Part shown: positions 23,261-31,681 of the stretch, in pieces | Numbering within the stretch: position 1 is the stretch's first letter | Layout: each line of letters opens with the position of its first letter | Assembly (NCBI GenBank): GCA_039649115.1 | Contig: JBBWZQ010000101.1 | Location: forward strand, 1-35,273 | DNA length: 35,273 bases | Direction: 5' to 3' | From: DATEJJ01 sp039649115 | GTDB taxonomy: Bacteria > Actinomycetota > Actinomycetes > Mycobacteriales > Micromonosporaceae | Position numbers and translations under genes: made by a program | The notes under the pieces: model-generated | The model's database searches: none | The model's input: the letters and a program-made list of their open reading frames with translations, nothing else | Told to the model about the DNA's origin: nothing

Positions 23261-24537
23261 TGGTTGCCGGCACGGCCGCCGTACAGCGCTCCCCGCGCGA
23301 CTTCCGCGTGTACCTGACCGGTCAGACGTTGTCCAGCGTCGGCAGCGGCTGTACCGCGTTCGCGTTCCCGGTCCTCGCGTTCCGGTTGACCGGTTCACCG
23401 CTGGTTCTTGGCATGACTACGGTGCTGACCTATCTGCCATACGCACTCGTCGGGCTACCGATCGGCGCGCTGGTGGACCGGTTGAACCGTCGGCGCATCC
23501 TGGTGTGGAGCGACGTGGGACGGGCCGGCGTGGTGGCTCTGGTGCCGCTGCTGCACGGCCTCCACATGTTGTCCGTCGGCTTGCTGCTCGCCGTCGTGGC
23601 GGTCCACGCCACACTCCGTATCGCGTTCGAGGCGGCCCAGTTCGCCGTCATACCGCAGCTCGCGCCGCAGCACCAGCTTCAGCGGGCGAACGGGCAGGCG
23701 CAGGCTTCGTACAACGCGGGCGCCATCCTCGGTCCCAGTCTGGCGGGCGCGGTCACCGCGATCACCGACATCTCTGTGGTACTGCTTCTGGACGCGGCCT
23801 CCTTTCTGATGTCCGCGGCGACGATCATCGCCATCCGCACGGACCTGGACGGCACCCGGGAACCGCGGCGGCTTTGGGCGTCCGTACGAGAAGGGCTGGC
23901 CCTGGTATGGCGGACGCCGGTCCTGCGGGCGGCCACCGCGGTCGCCGTGGCGGTCAACGTCCTCAGTGGACCGTACTGGGCCCAGCTGGTCTACCTCGCC
24001 AAGATCCGCTATCACGCAAGCGACGCCGCCGTCGGGCAGGTCTTCGCCGCGGCCAGCCTTGGCGTCGTACTCGCCGGCCTCGCGGCAGGCCGGCTGGGGC
24101 GGCGCTACTCCTTCATCGTCCTCACGGCAACCGCGCTGATCGGGATGGGTATATCGATCACAGTGATGTCTCTGACCCGCTCGCTCGTGGTCGGAATGGC
24201 AGGTGCGCTCGCGGTCCGGGCGTTCGCGGTGTTGTTCGCCGTCAACACCAACACGCTGCGGCAGCAGACGGTGCCGCCGCACATGCTCGGCCGGGTCATC
24301 ACCGTCGCCATGGTCTGCGCGTGGTCGGCTCAGCCGATCGGTGCCGCCGCCGGCAGTCTCATCGTGTCCCGCACGGGCGGCCTGGTCCCCGTGATCGCGG
24401 TCAGCGGGCTCCTGGTGGCCGCGGTCGGCGTGCTCCTGCCCCGGACCGCGTTGGGTCGGGTGAACCGCGGCGACCGGACACCGGCGGCCGGCGCGTCATA
24501 CGGAGAGCCGGAGAGGGACGACCGTGCCGGCGAGTGA
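23257..24537 (+). CDS. MFS exporter
   Basis: 426 residues with about 12 hydrophobic segments. The N-terminus FRVYLTGQTLSSVGSGCTAFAFPVLAF and the loop GALVDRLNRRRIL after the second segment are typical of the EntS-like DHA3 drug and siderophore exporter group. The start overlaps the monooxygenase stop, and the end overlaps the kinase gene by 14 bp. It is the only transporter in the cluster, so it is the best candidate for product export and self-protection. Confidence 0.92.
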   Translation: MMVAGTAAVQRSPRDFRVYLTGQTLSSVGSGCTAFAFPVLAFRLTGSPLVLGMTTVLTYLPYALVGLPIGALVDRLNRRRILVWSDVGRAGVVALVPLLHGLHMLSVGLLLAVVAVHATLRIAFEAAQFAVIPQLAPQHQLQRANGQAQASYNAGAILGPSLAGAVTAITDISVVLLLDAASFLMSAATIIAIRTDLDGTREPRRLWASVREGLALVWRTPVLRAATAVAVAVNVLSGPYWAQLVYLAKIRYHASDAAVGQVFAAASLGVVLAGLAAGRLGRRYSFIVLTATALIGMGISITVMSLTRSLVVGMAGALAVRAFAVLFAVNTNTLRQQTVPPHMLGRVITVAMVCAWSAQPIGAAAGSLIVSRTGGLVPVIAVSGLLVAAVGVLLPRTALGRVNRGDRTPAAGASYGEPERDDRAGE

Positions 24538-25369
24538 CGAGCCGACGATCGCGGATGCCGCCCGCACCCTTGACCTGGCGCCCGGTATCGCCGGCGAGGC
24601 AGCTCGTCGGATCGGCGCCGGAGAAGTGCACATGCTCGCGCTCGCTGGCAGGCTCGCATCGGGAAAGGACACGATCGGCCGGCTAGCGGTCGAGGGGGCG
24701 GCCCGCGCCGGTGGGTCGTCCAGATCCGTGTGCCGGATCTCGTTCGGCGAAGCGATCATCGTGGAGGGTGACGAGGTCATCCGCGTGGTTGCCCGGACCT
24801 CCGGCCTCGCCGAGGCGGCACGAGGCGCAGCCGAACTGCTCCACCTACCCGCTGAGTTGCTCCGGCCGGTCGTCGAGGTGCTCGCTGGTCCCGTCCGGTC
24901 CCGTGCCGTCTCCTCTGCGCGGGAACGGCTTCCCGTTGTCCGCCGGGCGTTGCAGTTGCTCGGCGACGCTCGCCGCGCGACGGAACCGGACTACTGGCTG
25001 CGCACCGGGTTGGCGGCGGCGATCCGGGCGGCCGCGGACGGTGCGTCGGTCTACATTCCGGATGTGCGGACCGTGGCCGAGGCCGTCGGCACTCGGGAGA
25101 TCGGCTGCCTGCTCGCGCGCGTTGAGTGTACGGACGAGACGCGGCGGCGGAGGTTGGCCGCACGCGACGGCGTCGGGCCGGACGAACGCGCGGCGACGCA
25201 CGCCACCGAGACGGCTCTCGACAGCCACGAGGGCGTGGATCTGCGGGTCCGCAACGACGTGGACGTTGATTTCCACACCGAGGAGGTACCAGCAGTGCAA
25301 GCGATCGTCACCGCCCTCCTCGCCCGTTCGGCGTCAGCGAGGCGAGGGGCGTGTCGTGCCCGGTACTGA
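24524..25369 (+). CDS. dNMP-kinase-like P-loop protein
   Basis: 281 residues. LALAGRLASGKDTIG (39-52) is the P-loop form GxxxxGKDT seen in deoxynucleoside-monophosphate kinases and their relatives. YIPDVRTVAEAVG and LARVECTDETRRRRL resemble the later strand and arginine lid of that fold, as does the segment RNDVDVDFH. It begins with GTG inside the MFS gene. It is the third P-loop nucleotide-kinase relative in the cluster, after the two TMP-kinase-like proteins of the minus operon. Substrate unknown. Confidence 0.75.
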   Translation: MPASDEPTIADAARTLDLAPGIAGEAARRIGAGEVHMLALAGRLASGKDTIGRLAVEGAARAGGSSRSVCRISFGEAIIVEGDEVIRVVARTSGLAEAARGAAELLHLPAELLRPVVEVLAGPVRSRAVSSARERLPVVRRALQLLGDARRATEPDYWLRTGLAAAIRAAADGASVYIPDVRTVAEAVGTREIGCLLARVECTDETRRRRLAARDGVGPDERAATHATETALDSHEGVDLRVRNDVDVDFHTEEVPAVQAIVTALLARSASARRGACRARY

Positions 25370-25928
25370 CGGAAGACCTTTGCCACCCTTGGTGTGGCGA
25401 GCCCTTGCCGCGGCAGAGTCGGAGGATTTCGGTGACAGCAGCCGACCATCGGTCGGCCGCCTGCTCGCGGCGCTGGCCGCGAGCAAGCCGAAGGGCCGGC
25501 TCGGCGAGAGCGGGACCGGGCTCGGCGCCGGCACGGCATGGTTGGTCAGCGGCATGTCGGTCGGCGGGGTGCTGGTCACCGTCGAGCGGGATCGCCAGCG
25601 CGCCGCACAGGCACGCGAACTGTTCTCCGGCGACGAGCGGGTGACCGTCCTGACCGGACAGTGGACGGAGCTACGTGCCCACGCCCCGTTCGATGTCCTG
25701 TTCTGCGACGGGGGCGGGAAGCAGGAGGGCCCGGACGGATTGATCGGGTTACTGGCGCCGGCCGGCATCCTCGTCCTCGACGACTTCGCACCGGCCGACT
25801 CCTGGCCACCTCGCTATCGAGACAGCGCGGACGAACTCCGTCTCCGGTATCTGACCCACCCGGCGCTGTCCGCTGTCGAGCTCCAGGTTGAGCCGGACAT
25901 GGCCGTGGTCCTGGCGGTGCGACGGTAG
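25356..25928 (+). CDS. class I SAM-dependent O-methyltransferase-like protein
   Basis: 190 residues from a GTG at 25356 with GAGGGG upstream, overlapping the kinase gene by 14 bp. The SAM loop is GRLGESGTGLGAGTAWL (48-63), followed by the acidic strand end LVTVERDRQRA; later FDVLFCDGGGK and GILVLDDFAP match the metal-dependent O-methyltransferase pattern, although the fit is loose. It would methylate a hydroxyl of the product. Its stop overlaps the flavin reductase GTG (TAGTG). Confidence 0.8.
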   Translation: MPGTDGRPLPPLVWRALAAAESEDFGDSSRPSVGRLLAALAASKPKGRLGESGTGLGAGTAWLVSGMSVGGVLVTVERDRQRAAQARELFSGDERVTVLTGQWTELRAHAPFDVLFCDGGGKQEGPDGLIGLLAPAGILVLDDFAPADSWPPRYRDSADELRLRYLTHPALSAVELQVEPDMAVVLAVRR

Positions 25929-26410
25929 TGGACGCCGCGGTCGAGGACTTCAGACGCGTGATGCGCCACTACCCCACGGGCGTCGTGGTGGTGGCGGCAT
26001 GCCGCGATGGACAACCGTACGGTATGACTGTCAACTCGTTCACGTCGGTTTCGCTGGATCCACTGCTCGTCATGTTCTGCGCGGGCCGCTCGTCACGAAC
26101 CTGGCCGATCTTGCGTTACGCAGGATGGTTCGCGGTCAGTATCCTCAGCGACAGCCAGGGAGACCTCTGCCGAACCTTCGCGAGCAGTGGCCGCGACCGC
26201 TTTGCCGGTGTGGCGTGGTCTCTGGGGAAATCCGGGCAGCCCGTGCTGGACGACGCGACCGCCTGGCTGGAGTGTGAAATCGCCGATGTGCTGCCGGCCG
26301 GCGATCACGAGATCGCGCTCGGCCGGGTCCGCTATGTCAGCAGCCGCCCAGGGGTGGCACCATTGATCTACCACGGTGGCGGCTTCGGCACGCTCGGAAC
26401 CCAGCACTGA
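25928..26410 (+). CDS. flavin reductase (HpaC-like) partner of the monooxygenase
   Basis: 160 residues. FRRVMRHYPTGVVVVAA, then GMTVNSFTSVSLDPLLVMFCA, is the flavin-binding signature of the flavin reductase family; the C-terminal part has DHEIALGRV near the expected His. These enzymes reduce FMN or FAD with NAD(P)H and hand it to a monooxygenase. Being in one operon with the LLM enzyme at 22100 makes the two a likely two-component system. Start is the GTG overlapping the methyltransferase stop. Confidence 0.92.
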   Translation: MDAAVEDFRRVMRHYPTGVVVVAACRDGQPYGMTVNSFTSVSLDPLLVMFCAGRSSRTWPILRYAGWFAVSILSDSQGDLCRTFASSGRDRFAGVAWSLGKSGQPVLDDATAWLECEIADVLPAGDHEIALGRVRYVSSRPGVAPLIYHGGGFGTLGTQH

Positions 26411-26542
26411 CGGGTCGATGCTTCGGTGATGTCGTGCGGGAGCGCGGCTACGCCAACCGGTACCGGGCACGGTTCGGTCTGGCCGCGGGGTTCGCGGGAC
26501 AGCCGTGCCGAGGAAGCCGCGGCGGCGGTCAGCCAGTACAGC

Positions 26543-28918
26543 TCAGCTTGACTTGAGGCGTTGCTGGGGCGGCCGACGTCCGGAGGCGTATCGCAGCCGT
26601 TCCGCGGCTAGGCATGCTCTTCCGAGTCCGATCCGGACGTCGGCGGCGTTGTTGCCGCTGCATTTGATGACGTAGAAGAGCACTGTGTTGATGGCGGTGA
26701 CGGCTCCGGCGTAGACGTAGACGTCCCTGACGAGTCCGAAATAGACGAGCAAGCCGATTGCCCAGACAGCGCAGGCGTAGAAGGCGGCCGAGGGGGTCCA
26801 GTCGCTGAACGCCTCGATACTGGCGATCCGGCCGGTCGGCACGGTTGACAAGCTGCTGGCGTTGGCGCGATGCAGCGCCGAGCGGGCGAAGGACAGGCTG
26901 CTCCAGTTGCAGAGGAACGTGAACAGTATGCCAATCGCGGTGAAAATGGGCCACCAGCGTCGCTGGATCAGCGTTGGTGGCAGGACGAGAACGAAGGCCA
27001 TGACCGAGAACAGCCGCATCTGCGTTTCGGCAAGGATTGCCAGCAAGCTCAACCGGCCCTGACGCAGGCCAGCGACGAGTGGCGTAAGGCCCGCGAAGAG
27101 ATTCTGGTAATAGCGTGCTCCGACCAGGAGGAAGCTCATCCCCACCATGCGAACAGGCAGATTGCCGGCGAGGTCGGGGATCGGGTAGCCCGGCTGCCTG
27201 AGATCGTCGAGGTAGGGGAACCTGTCCTGCGGCGTGCCGGTGGCTCGTTGTAGCAAGCCGATCGCCTGGTTGCTCCAGTCCCAGCCGAGGTCACGTAGCC
27301 ACCAGATGACCAAGATGGTGACTGCCAGGTACCACGCCGCCGCTGATATCCAGGACCAGAGGAGCAGCCACCGCACATGCATGCCGCGGCGAGGATCTCG
27401 GTAGAGTCCCTGGGTCCGACGGATCTGCCACATCCGTCGCTGCCTGGCCGGCGCCCCGGCGAGCGGCGTGAACAGGCCGAGCAAGCTGGTCAACCAGCGT
27501 GGGCCCCACGAGACGCGTTCGGCTCTTGTCGCTGTCATCGCGGCAAGTTCCTCGTCGAAGAAACGGCGTAGCTGGTGGTAGAGCGGTCGCGTCGAGTCCG
27601 GTCGGAAGATCGACAATCGGTGGTCGGGATCGTTGTCGATGAGGTCTTCGATGAATCTCGCCATGACCGGCGTCTCGGCGTAGAAGCGGTCCGGTACCGA
27701 GCGGTCGGATTGGCTGGACGCACCTGCGGCGGCGACGAGTAGTTGGCCGACCGAGTAGAGGTCTGACTTGTCAGTACTGGTGCCGCCGCCGCGGATCTCG
27801 GGGGCTACGTAGCCGGCCTCCGGCCCCTCAAGTCCTGGCACTGCGTGCGTGTAGAGGTAGTTCACGCCGAGGTCGATGAGGATGAACAACGTGCTGCCGC
27901 TGTCGTCCTGCGTCACGATGATGTTGGACGGTGACAAGTCGCAGTGCCGTAGGCCGGCCTGCTCGATGTCGGCCATGGCGGCGAAGAGTTCTCGGCCCAG
28001 ACCAGTCAGCTGGTCGATGCTGATCTCGTGCTCCGGAGTAGGTCGCCGTCGCGGCTGGTTCGGCTGCCTGACTGCCCGCTGGGGAGTGGTTGTGTCGCTC
28101 TGTCGTTGAAGGTGGTCGGCGAGGGTCTCGCCGGGTACGAAGTCCATCAGGATCCAGCTGGCGCTGCTTGCCCATATTCGTACGAGGTGCCGTAAGTCGC
28201 GGCTGGGCATGCCGTACTGGGCCAGGTAGCCACGGGTCGCGCGGACGATTGTCGGTACCCGTAGGAACGGGTAAACGAGGCATTTGAGGGCGAGTGGTCG
28301 ACGGCGGCCGTGGGCTGCCTCGGCCGGAAGCCCTGCCAGGATGAACGAGGTGGTGCCGTGTCGATGGAATCGGAGGCTTTCGAAGTCGATGCGGGTCCAC
28401 TCTGTGCGGGTTGACGCGTCGGACTCGGCCTCGTGGAGGTCCTGGTCCGGAATCCACGCGTTAGGTGCGTAGAGGGCGCCAATCGCCTTGCGGACAGCGG
28501 GTTCCTCGATCATCGGCACGCAGAGCGCGGCGCAGTCGTGGCTTACACCTGGCTGAGTGCTGGCAGACTGCGCTGGCCTGCGTGGATGGCGGTATGCATC
28601 GGAATGACGTAGAGATACCAGCGTGATCAACAGCAGCCCCAGATATCCGAAGACCTGCTCGAATCGCTGCTGGAACGGTTCTGGGTGTGTGTGGAATGCG
28701 CCGCACCACTGGTGGAGGTCATCGATGACGGTGTCCCACGGCCGCTCGAACAGGCCCAGGAAGCCGTGCGCGTCCGTCGGTAGGTGAAGCAGCACGCGGC
28801 TCCAGTTGTAGCTGCTCCAGTCGAGGAGTTCCTCCTCGGCGGGGCGGCGGTCCGCCGTGTCGGCGGAGATGGCGCGAATGATTGTCAGCAGGTTTTCTTG
28901 GCTCGCAATGCTACGCAT
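26543..28918 (-). CDS. membrane-anchored Ser/Thr protein-kinase-like protein
   Basis: 791 residues. The kinase core spans about 180-450: Lys212 in LALKCLVYPF, catalytic loop RHCDLSPSN with Asp327 and Asn332, metal Asp349 in LIDLG (DFG replaced by DLG), and YVAPEI as the APE motif; all catalytic residues are present. The first 175 residues hold a hydrophobic segment near 90-105 and no recognised domain. The C-terminal third (about 505-760) contains five or six membrane segments such as WLLLWSWISAAAWYLAVTIL and WWPIFTAIGILFTFLCNW. It overlaps the patatin gene by 8 bp, so the two are one operon. Its base composition looks somewhat less GC-rich than the cluster to its left. Confidence 0.85.
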   Translation of the reverse strand: MRSIASQENLLTIIRAISADTADRRPAEEELLDWSSYNWSRVLLHLPTDAHGFLGLFERPWDTVIDDLHQWCGAFHTHPEPFQQRFEQVFGYLGLLLITLVSLRHSDAYRHPRRPAQSASTQPGVSHDCAALCVPMIEEPAVRKAIGALYAPNAWIPDQDLHEAESDASTRTEWTRIDFESLRFHRHGTTSFILAGLPAEAAHGRRRPLALKCLVYPFLRVPTIVRATRGYLAQYGMPSRDLRHLVRIWASSASWILMDFVPGETLADHLQRQSDTTTPQRAVRQPNQPRRRPTPEHEISIDQLTGLGRELFAAMADIEQAGLRHCDLSPSNIIVTQDDSGSTLFILIDLGVNYLYTHAVPGLEGPEAGYVAPEIRGGGTSTDKSDLYSVGQLLVAAAGASSQSDRSVPDRFYAETPVMARFIEDLIDNDPDHRLSIFRPDSTRPLYHQLRRFFDEELAAMTATRAERVSWGPRWLTSLLGLFTPLAGAPARQRRMWQIRRTQGLYRDPRRGMHVRWLLLWSWISAAAWYLAVTILVIWWLRDLGWDWSNQAIGLLQRATGTPQDRFPYLDDLRQPGYPIPDLAGNLPVRMVGMSFLLVGARYYQNLFAGLTPLVAGLRQGRLSLLAILAETQMRLFSVMAFVLVLPPTLIQRRWWPIFTAIGILFTFLCNWSSLSFARSALHRANASSLSTVPTGRIASIEAFSDWTPSAAFYACAVWAIGLLVYFGLVRDVYVYAGAVTAINTVLFYVIKCSGNNAADVRIGLGRACLAAERLRYASGRRPPQQRLKSS

Positions 28919-29936
28919 CGTCCTTGGTCACTATAGTTAGGCGTGGCACGGCCCGCACGCGCCCGGCGAGAATGAGCGCGGGGTCGCGGTGTTCTATGGC
29001 GCAGTACATGACCTCGTAGGCCCCTCGTGCGCCGTTGATGATGCGGCCGGGGTCCATCTCGTGGCGCTTGACCTCCGGCATCCATGCCAGCGGCGCGAGG
29101 TCGAGCACGTATGGCGGTTCTCCAGGCTCGGTCATGCGCTGTTGCAGCGTGCGTCGCTCAGTCCGGTAGTGGCGCATCGCCTCCAGATAGCCCGTGCCGA
29201 GCCCTTCCTTGATGCGGTTGAGATGGCGGGCCGCATAACGTTGGGACACCGATGCCCTTTCCCGAGGTGGGCGGATCGGCCGGGTGCTGAGCGAGAGAAC
29301 GTGGGTGCAGCCGTCCTGTAGCGCGATGCGATAGGGGTGCGGGATCAACACGCCACCGTCCACTGCCCGCTTGCCTCGGAAATCGGTCGTGCCCTTCAAC
29401 GCTACGGGCAGCCATGCGCTGGCGATCAGCGCGTGGCGCAGGTCTGCCCGGGATGTGTAGTCGCTAACTACCTCGGTGCGTATCTCGTCAGCCAGCGTGA
29501 CGGCGATGTGCAGCGGGATGGGTGAGGCGACGACGGCGTCGTAGTTGAGCGGCTTGACCTGGTCGACCACGACTCCGAAGGCGTAGTCCAGGTCGAGAAT
29601 GTGCCCGCGGAGGAATCGCCGGAAATCCACAAATTTGCGCGTGGCGAGATCGTCGTAGTAGATCGACAGCGGGTACCAACTGCCGCCGATCAAGAAATAG
29701 GCGCTGTTGATGGCCCCCGATGACGCCGAGTAGACCGCATCGAAGGCGCGCGCCATTCCAAGCTCCTCGAGGGCACACAGCATCGCTGCGGACACCACGC
29801 CCCTGATACCGCCGCCTTCGACCGCCAGACCGATCTTGAAATCGTCCGATCGTGAGCCGGGAGCCTCGTTCTTCTCCCGCCTTCGCCGCAGCGCATCCAA
29901 TACGGGATGGTCAGCCAACCACGGGGCACTATCCAC
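28911..29936 (-). CDS. patatin-like phospholipase
   Basis: 341 residues from a GTG at 29936 with GGAGGGG upstream; the longer frame to 30179 would run through a dehydrogenase remnant on the other strand. Oxyanion motif GGGIRG (41-46), nucleophile Ser72 in YSASSGAIN (the first Gly of GxSxG is Ser), and Asp193 in AVDGGV form the Ser-Asp dyad. Patatins hydrolyse membrane lipids; in bacteria they serve in toxins and in abortive-infection systems such as CBASS. Here the gene sits directly upstream of, and overlaps, a membrane kinase gene, suggesting lipase activity controlled by phosphorylation or a shared membrane task. Confidence 0.87.
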   Translation of the reverse strand: MDSAPWLADHPVLDALRRRREKNEAPGSRSDDFKIGLAVEGGGIRGVVSAAMLCALEELGMARAFDAVYSASSGAINSAYFLIGGSWYPLSIYYDDLATRKFVDFRRFLRGHILDLDYAFGVVVDQVKPLNYDAVVASPIPLHIAVTLADEIRTEVVSDYTSRADLRHALIASAWLPVALKGTTDFRGKRAVDGGVLIPHPYRIALQDGCTHVLSLSTRPIRPPRERASVSQRYAARHLNRIKEGLGTGYLEAMRHYRTERRTLQQRMTEPGEPPYVLDLAPLAWMPEVKRHEMDPGRIINGARGAYEVMYCAIEHRDPALILAGRVRAVPRLTIVTKDDA

Positions 29937-30059
29937 CTGGCGGTCCCCTCCGAACACGGCTGGCAAATGGCGGCCAGCGCCCCACAGGCGCCTGGGCACA
30001 GATTGCCACGCACGCCCGGCGCGGTCAACGCTCAGTAATCTCGCCCCTGGTCTTGATGT

Positions 30060-30206
30060 TTCGCCGAGCAGCGGCTGCGGGGCCCGATCGCCAAGGAGAA
30101 CGCGGCGGACCTCGAAGCCCTCAGCGAGCTCATCAGATCCGGCGTCCCCGACGCCGTCCGTTACCTCGCCGAGCGCCACGCCGCGGGCGAGGTCGTCGTC
30201 AGCGTG
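30060..30206 (+). pseudogene. C-terminal fragment of a zinc-type (MDR) dehydrogenase
   Basis: The plus strand encodes 49 codons resembling the end of quinone-oxidoreductase or alcohol-dehydrogenase-like MDR enzymes: RGPIAKENAADLEALSELI, then VPDAVRYLAERHAAGEVVV. The typical segment between these two blocks (about a dozen residues around K-V-x-P-V-I-D-R) is missing, there is no N-terminal part, and the stop expected after the last Val is lost. A decayed fragment, probably left by a deletion or insertion near the patatin promoter. Confidence 0.65.
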
Positions 30207-30217
30207 TCAGGTGCGAG

Positions 30218-30790
30218 CTATGTCCGTGGGCAGCTGAGGCGGGCCAGTGCCGACTGCCACTGCTGCCCGTAGGGGTCACGTCCATCCACAAAGGACGACA
30301 GGCCCTGCGGCGCGTCGACGGTGATGAGGGCCGGCTGCACCGCCAGCGTGAGCGTGCCCCACGGCCGTTGGATCCGCACCGGCACCGGCCACGCCCCGCG
30401 CTGCACGGCGGTGCAGTCGGTGACCCGGTAGAACAGGTATACGGTGGTCATGCGGTGCGGGGCAACCGTTGCGGGCACGCCGACCACATCGGTCAAATGG
30501 AGACCAGGCCCGCCGCGGCCCACCCTCGTGACGGTCAGCGCGGTCCAGCCCTCGTTGCGGACCGGCAGGTGCAGGACGAACCGGCCGCCCCCGGCACTCC
30601 AGCTCGTGTTGTCGGCGGTCTGGTCGAGCCTGGGCATCAGCAGGCCGGATCGCCAGATGGCCAGGCCGGCGACGGCCAGCAGACCGGCCAGCGCCGCGGC
30701 AAGCAGCAACTGCCGCGTCTGGCGACGCGACAGGCGACCATGGTGCGGATCGAGATTGCGCCACACCTCGTCGGTCAGCAGGTCGGCCAT
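30218..30790 (-). CDS. single-pass membrane protein of unknown function
   Basis: 190 residues: a cytoplasmic N-terminus (MADLLTDEVWRNLDPHHGR), one membrane helix at about 28-50 (LLLAAALAGLLAVAGLAIW), and an extracytoplasmic beta-rich domain with two cysteines (TDCTAVQ and LSCPRT) that could pair. I do not recognise the family. It is divergent from a membrane protein/GntR operon, sharing a 57-bp promoter region with a clear inverted repeat, so it is probably controlled by the same repressor. Confidence 0.7.
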   Translation of the reverse strand: MADLLTDEVWRNLDPHHGRLSRRQTRQLLLAAALAGLLAVAGLAIWRSGLLMPRLDQTADNTSWSAGGGRFVLHLPVRNEGWTALTVTRVGRGGPGLHLTDVVGVPATVAPHRMTTVYLFYRVTDCTAVQRGAWPVPVRIQRPWGTLTLAVQPALITVDAPQGLSSFVDGRDPYGQQWQSALARLSCPRT

Positions 30791-30796
30791 AAAATC

Positions 30797-30820
30797 AATG
30801 TATCATTACATGGGTACATT
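30797..30820. promoter_or_regulatory. AT-rich inverted repeat, candidate GntR (YtrA-type) operator
   Basis: AATGTA-N12-TACATT in the short divergent space between 30218-30790 and 30848-31681, with an internal TGTATCATTACA (30799-30810). The AT-rich tract stands out in this GC-rich DNA and overlaps where both promoters must lie. The nearest DNA-binding protein is the GntR-type regulator two genes away, making autoregulation likely. Confidence 0.6.
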
Positions 30821-30847
30821 GGCACACTCGACCGAGGGAGGCAGAGG

Positions 30848-31681
30848 ATGAGCCTGCTTTTCCAGCTGACAGCCATCGCGTTGGTACTGGGCACGGTGGT
30901 CGCCGCGGTCGGGCAGAGCCGGGGCGCCGTGAGCCGGGACCGGCTGGCCAGGTTCGCCCGCCACCATGAGCTACCGATCACCGTCCACAACGGCGACGAG
31001 ATCATCCGTTACCTCGCCGTCACCCGGCGGTGGCGGGCCGCCGGTCTCACCGCCGGCACCCTGGTGTCCCTGCTGTACAGCCTGCGGTCCGACCGGATCA
31101 CCGTCGACTTCTTCGCCATGTTCGCGGGCTGGTTCGCCGGCGCGCTGGTCGCCGAGATGCGCCTGGTCCAGCGCCAGACCGGATCGCGCCGCGCCGCGTC
31201 CCTGCTGCCGCGCACCTACCGGCGATACGTCGGCCGGCTCGTCTGGGCGCTGCCAGCCTCGGCGCTGGCACTGAGCGTCGGCCTGTGGCTGGCTTCGGCC
31301 GTCCTCACTGGTCGAGCCGCGACTCTGGTCCGGGCACCGTTCATCACCGGCGTCGCGGGCGCGGCCCTTGCCGTCGGCGCGGTCGTGCTGATCCGCCATC
31401 GCGTCGTCGCCCGCGCTCAACCGGTCCTGCCGCCCGACCGGCTCGCCGCGGACGAGGCGGTCCGGTCCCGCTCCCTGCACGTGCTGTGCGCCAGCGGCGC
31501 CACGCTCGCGCTCTACGGGACCCTCGTGCAGTTGGGTGCGCTGGCCCGATCGGGGGTCGGGCACGGTGTGCCACTCACCTTGACCGGTATCGGCGTGGTC
31601 GTGGTACCGGTCCTCGGCTGGCAGGTGGCCACCGCACATCGGCCTGTCCACGTCCCGGCGGCCGGCCCGGAGACCGCATGA
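30848..31681 (+). CDS. polytopic membrane protein of unknown function
   Basis: 277 residues with about seven hydrophobic segments, beginning LLFQLTAIALVLGTVVAAVG and including FFAMFAGWFAGALVAEM and LTLTGIGVVVVPVLGWQVA. ATG 30848 follows GGGAGG. It is coupled by ATGA to a GntR/YtrA-type regulator; in this arrangement the membrane protein is often part of a cell-envelope stress or transport system, but no ABC ATPase is present here. No family recognised. Confidence 0.75.
   Translation: MSLLFQLTAIALVLGTVVAAVGQSRGAVSRDRLARFARHHELPITVHNGDEIIRYLAVTRRWRAAGLTAGTLVSLLYSLRSDRITVDFFAMFAGWFAGALVAEMRLVQRQTGSRRAASLLPRTYRRYVGRLVWALPASALALSVGLWLASAVLTGRAATLVRAPFITGVAGAALAVGAVVLIRHRVVARAQPVLPPDRLAADEAVRSRSLHVLCASGATLALYGTLVQLGALARSGVGHGVPLTLTGIGVVVVPVLGWQVATAHRPVHVPAAGPETA

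Noticed and set aside
23238..24686. 482-codon plus-strand frame overlapping the MFS gene
   Set aside because: Arg/Gly-rich shadow frame; the MFS frame has about 12 membrane segments and correct overlaps with neighbours.
26411..26542. Open frame after the flavin reductase (VRERGYANRYRARFGLAAG)
   Set aside because: Looks protein-like for about 20 residues but has no start signal or recognisable family; possibly a decayed gene end, not supportable.
29937..30179. N-terminal extension of the patatin gene to 30179
   Set aside because: It runs antisense through the dehydrogenase remnant and has no patatin homology; the GTG at 29936 has a good binding site.
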